Assembly (NCBI RefSeq): GCF_000227135.1
Contig: NC_018229.1
Location: forward strand, 1 to 64,000
From: Leishmania donovani
Taxonomy: Eukaryota; Euglenozoa; Kinetoplastea; Trypanosomatida; Trypanosomatidae
DNA: 64,000 bases
Reading direction: 5' to 3'
The position numbers and the translations under genes are program-made. Below the pieces are notes generated by a model. It ran no database searches and had not been told where the DNA came from. It saw only the letters and a list, made by a program, of their open reading frames with translations. Below are positions 60,383 through 64,000 of the stretch, piece by piece; the stretch's first letter is position 1; every line of letters begins with the position of its first letter.

Positions 60383-62067
60383 GAGCTGCTGACGGGCCAA
60401 GACAGATTTCGCAAGTAAAAACAAAATGCGTACACGCGCATACGTATATATGGCAGGAAGCTCACACCGAGTGCACACGGGTGTGTCGTGTGCGACGGGA
60501 AGGGGGAGGGGCGCAGACGGAGAGAACGAGGGTACACTGTATACACACATATGTTTGCATGTGTGTGTGTGCGCGCGTGACGGCATTGAAATCAGAATCA
60601 ATGTAAAGAAATAGGGAAGATTCAAGGGGCGCGGTCATGTCTGGCGTCTCTGCATACTACCAGGCGAGAACGGCAGCAGCAGGCGCTCAGCCGATCGTGC
60701 ATCGCCTGCACCTGTGCCCCGCCATCCTGTGCGCACGACGCGTGTGGAGGCCGAGGAGGGACCGGCATTCGAGGCAAGCAAGGCTACGAAACACCCGCAG
60801 ATAAACCGTGGCAACGATCGATGAAGGCCCAGCCGCCGCCGTGCAGCCGCCATCCGCGCGGAGCTGAACAGATGCACGGTGAGGAGGGCACGCAGAACGG
60901 CGAAGAGGCATCGGCTCGCTTACACATCCTGCTACCATGTCCCACGCCGCCTTGTCCATTGCTCGCCCGTTTCTATTTTGATCTACTTGTTTGTCTTCCT
61001 CTTAATCATTCATGCCCGCCGCACCGACGACCACACAAGCCGGTGTCGGCACCACCACGACATACCTCGCACAGCACACGCGCACGTCGAAACAAGAAAA
61101 GGGAAGATGGCGCAAGAGAACAAGGCGTACCTACGCGCACACGCATGTGCAATATAACCACATATACACACACTTGTATATATATATATATCAAGTCGAG
61201 CGACGGACGTGCGGCAGTGCCTATGTGCACGTATTCGGGCGCGTCCAGACACCGGTGCGCATGAGGCGTGTACCCGTGCACGCCGGCACGCCTGCCTGTG
61301 AGCCCGGGGAGGCGGAGATGGTGAGAGGTGCAGGTGCGTCGAATGAAGAAGAGCCGGCCAAGCAAAGGTAGGCGCATGCACACAGACATATAGATAGATG
61401 TACATATATAGATACACATATATGCATGATGGCGCACAGAACGCACAGGGATATACGTCCAGAAACAGTAAGCGCAATAAGGGTGTGTGTGGGGGGAAGG
61501 GGGGGGGGGCGGGCGAGCGGGGAGGCCGCCCCTCCCCACAAGGGAAGAGAAAGTGTGGAAGAAGAAAGAGCCCCGCGCCCATGCAGCCTCTCGTCCCTCT
61601 CCCCGGAGACGCTCAGCACGGCGCGTGGCACACAATGAGAAACCCAAGAAGAACGAAGGAAAAAAAAGTACGGCAGAGAGAACAGAGATGAAGCAAGCGT
61701 CTCGGTACCCCAAAACGTGGTCGTGCTCCGCACGCGAGCCGCGCAATGAAGAGGCGCATGCACAGCCCACAGCGCACCTACCTCTGGTGCGCGACGGCCA
61801 TGTCCAGGAAACCGGGCCCCACCAACACCGCCTGGCGCCGTCCAAGCCCACCGCAACACGTCACCGCATACAGCGCAGGCTCGCCCCCGCATCGCGCCCC
61901 ACGCCACCGCAACGCAGCGAAGGCAGACAAGTAGCCGGCGCATCCGTGCGCTCCTTCTTTCGACCGCCGGCACGAGTCGTAGCGAGCCGGTGCAAGCGGC
62001 ATCATGGCCGCAAGCCTCGCCGGCGCAGCGCCGGCCCCCAGACACCTGCCCCCCCACACACACCAAG

Positions 62068-62661
62068 AGTCCGCCACCACCACCCCGAGAGCCTGCCACC
62101 ACACACGCACGGCCCGGTGGCCCGCGTCATGACGGGAGCTCCAGGGCGACACGCGCAACAAAAAGAGGAGGGAGAGACGACGCATGAAAAACGCGCACGA
62201 GAATGGGCGATGAAAGGAGGGGGGACACTGGAACGGGACGTGTCACAAGCGACTCGAAGAGGACGAAAAGACACACGGCCGCACACCGTGCGCGTTGCCA
62301 CGCTCTCCCCCCTCCNNNNNNNNNNNNNNNNNNNNNNNNNNNNNNNNNNNNNNNNNNNNNNNNNNNNNNNNNNNNNNNNNNNNNNNNNNNNNNNNNNNNN
62401 NNNNNNNNNNNNNNAGTCCGCCACCACCACCCCGAGAGCCTGCCACCACACACGCACGGCCCGGTGGCCCGCGTCATGACGGGAGCTCCAGGGCGACACG
62501 CGCAACAAAAAGAGGAGGGAGAGACGACGCATGAAAAACGCGCACGAGAATGGGCGATGAAAGGAGGGGGGACACTGGAACGGGACGTGTCACAAGCGAC
62601 TCGAAGAGGACGAAAAGACACACGGCCGCACACCGTGCGCGTTGCCACGCTCTCCCCCCTC
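62068..62661 (+). repeat. Direct duplication of about 247 bases flanking a gap
   Basis: The sequence from agtccgccaccacc to gctctcccccctcc appears at ~62069-62315 and again at 62415-62661, without visible differences, with 99 N between. Probably the same locus represented twice at joined contig ends. Confidence 0.85.
62316..62414. other. Scaffold gap (99 N)
   Basis: Same length as the gap at 63006-63104, so probably a fixed-size placeholder, not a measured distance. Confidence 0.99.
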
Positions 62662-62704
62662 CTCCTCTCATCGCCCATGCTCGTGCGCGTTTTTCATGCG
62701 TCGT
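62524..62704. repeat. Inverted repeat with 44-base arms
   Basis: Arms 62524-62567 and 62661-62704 are reverse complements with two mismatches, separated by 93 bases. The left arm also occurs in the duplicate copy at about 62178-62221. Confidence 0.85.
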
Positions 62705-63005
62705 TTAGGCGCGTTGGTTGGCTTGGTATGATGCCCCTTGTTTTTGCTCGGCGGTTCATTGAGAACGGCGATATGCCGCAAAACCGATTACCGACCCGCC
62801 GCCGCCATCGACAGGAGCGTCGGCGCCCAGGAGGGGGTGGGGTGTGTGTGTGGAGGGTGGAATGGTTTGATCGGTTGGGGGAGGGGGAAGGGGAGGCACG
62901 CAAGGAAGGTCAATGAGACGCAAATCACCAAAAGGAAAACAAGCAAACCTCGGTGTGTGTGTGTGTGTGTGTGTGGGGGGGGGGGGGGGCGGGGAGAGGT
63001 GGTCG

Positions 63006-63104
63006 NNNNNNNNNNNNNNNNNNNNNNNNNNNNNNNNNNNNNNNNNNNNNNNNNNNNNNNNNNNNNNNNNNNNNNNNNNNNNNNNNNNNNNNNNNNNNNN
63101 NNNN
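63006..63104. other. Scaffold gap (99 N)
   Basis: Bounded on the left by (GT)n followed by a G-run and on the right by another long G-run (~63118-63135). Such sequence commonly stops assembly. Confidence 0.99.
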
Positions 63105-64000
63105 GTTTTTTGTGTTTGGGGGGGGGGGGGGGGGGCAGAGTGGTCAGTCGCACATGACGGACGGAACAGCCCCCCTCCCCTCCCCCGGGAAGCCTTCCAT
63201 GGCAGAGAGAGAGAGAGGGGGAAGTGCGAAGAGAGGCTACAGCCGGTGGTGAACGGGTGTGGGGTGGTGTTGGCCTGTACGTAGCTCTTCCTCCTCCAAC
63301 ACACACACAGACATGCACCGCACACGCACGTGCGCACACACCGGCATGCATGCCTGACATCCGATACCCGTCGGTGCGGTCATCGTCCCCAATCTCTCTC
63401 CCTACCTCTCACGCAAATCTCTACGGAAGCAGGAGCACAGTCGGCTGGAAAGCGCGAAGGCGCATGAGGGGCTGGGTGGGAGCGATGGCCGCGCCAAGGG
63501 GAGAGGGCAACTCAAAACAAGGAAGCGGGAGAAAGAACGCGTACTCGGAACGGTGGCACACACACACACACACAGCCCTCCATCCCTCCCCCCCCCCCAA
63601 GACACCGGAGATGCGAACGCAGTCCAAGCAAAAGTGTTCGTTCTTTTTCTTGTGTGTGTGTCTTGTCCGGGAGGAAGGGAAGTGGGAACGGACAGCCCGC
63701 AAGGCATGCGCCCTCATCCTCACAGCGTATCAAGGCCACACACGGCCGCTGCAGCAGCCTGACGAGGTGCATCGAGGAAGGAAGTCGGAGCGTCACGCAC
63801 ATACGAAAGCAAAAATAAAAAATAAAATGAAAAATGAGAGTGGCAATGGGGAGAAGGTGTTTGTAGGTGTGTGTGGGTGTATGCAGTGGCTCGAACCCAG
63901 TTAGGGGCGCTGCCTACACTGTCGGGTGAGGAGGGGCAGCACCGCCAACGCCAACAAGAACACCGGAAAAAAAACGAAAAAGGTAGCAGAACTCTGAGCA

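Larger units (their letters stand above)
59904..64000. other. Gene-free right end, 4.1 kb, low complexity, two scaffold gaps
   Basis: No ORF here has believable coding sequence on either strand. It contains the COG1 leader, a long (GT)n tract, an AT-rich patch (~61170-61195 and 61385-61430), poly-G runs, a duplicated segment around one gap and an inverted repeat. It may include the start of the transcription unit or a subtelomeric or strand-switch region; the next gene to the right is needed to tell. Confidence 0.55.

Noticed and set aside
61006..62102. Minus-strand ORFs of 190-293 codons near the right end
   Set aside because: Low-complexity translation of CA/TG and G-rich sequence in overlapping frames, with no domain and no conserved character.
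63880..63925. gggttcgagcc on the minus strand, resembling a tRNA T-arm
   Set aside because: The flanking bases do not pair as a T-stem, and no D-arm, anticodon arm or acceptor stem is present.
53994..64000. Spliced-leader RNA, rRNA or tRNA clusters and CRISPR-like arrays, looked for across the window
   Set aside because: No spliced-leader exon sequence, rRNA segment, tRNA consensus or regularly spaced repeat array was seen.

Overview
The window looks like a nuclear chromosome segment from a trypanosomatid, most likely Leishmania or a close relative (Endotrypanum, Porcisia and Leptomonas are not excluded). The evidence is GC-rich DNA, intron-free genes all on one strand, 0.6-2.7 kb spacers full of (CA)n/(TG)n tracts, and polypyrimidine-AG signals upstream of many starts that fit spliced-leader trans-splicing. 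SIDER-like dispersed repeats and a giant ATM-type kinase fit too. From memory, an aminopeptidase P1 and an ATM-like gene both lie near one end of Leishmania chromosome 2; this was not checked.

Every gene I can support lies on the minus strand, so the window reads as part of one polycistronic unit transcribed from right to left. From right to left it holds: about 4.1 kb of gene-free, low-complexity DNA with two scaffold gaps (59904-64000); a COG1-like Golgi tether subunit; an ankyrin-RING protein; the splicing factor SF3A2; an ATM/TEL1-type kinase of about 4,905 residues; exportin-T; a double CCCH zinc-finger protein; an SRP14-like protein with large insertions; an MsrB-fold protein that lacks the usual catalytic cysteine; an 1,098-residue helical protein of unknown function; a conserved-looking 397-residue unknown; a PAC4-like proteasome assembly chaperone; a tail-anchored tandem cytochrome b5; a broken cysteine-rich surface-protein gene; a small frameshifted gene; and the N-terminal part of aminopeptidase P, cut by the left edge.

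The genes are housekeeping functions (tRNA export, splicing, protein targeting, proteasome assembly, Golgi trafficking, DNA-damage signalling). As is usual in these organisms, neighbours share transcription, not a pathway. The most interesting item is the SRP14-like gene at 18045-19109, because trypanosomatid SRP has been described as lacking the SRP9/SRP14 Alu-domain proteins. Other points of interest are the MsrB-like protein, the PAC4-like protein, three copies or fragments of one interspersed repeat, several perfect inverted repeats (one inside the COG1 coding sequence) and signs of mis-assembly around a gap at 62.3 kb.

Starts were chosen at ATG codons, using homology and the nearest polypyrimidine-AG signal. 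Several long frames stay open further upstream only through non-ATG codons, and those extensions were trimmed.
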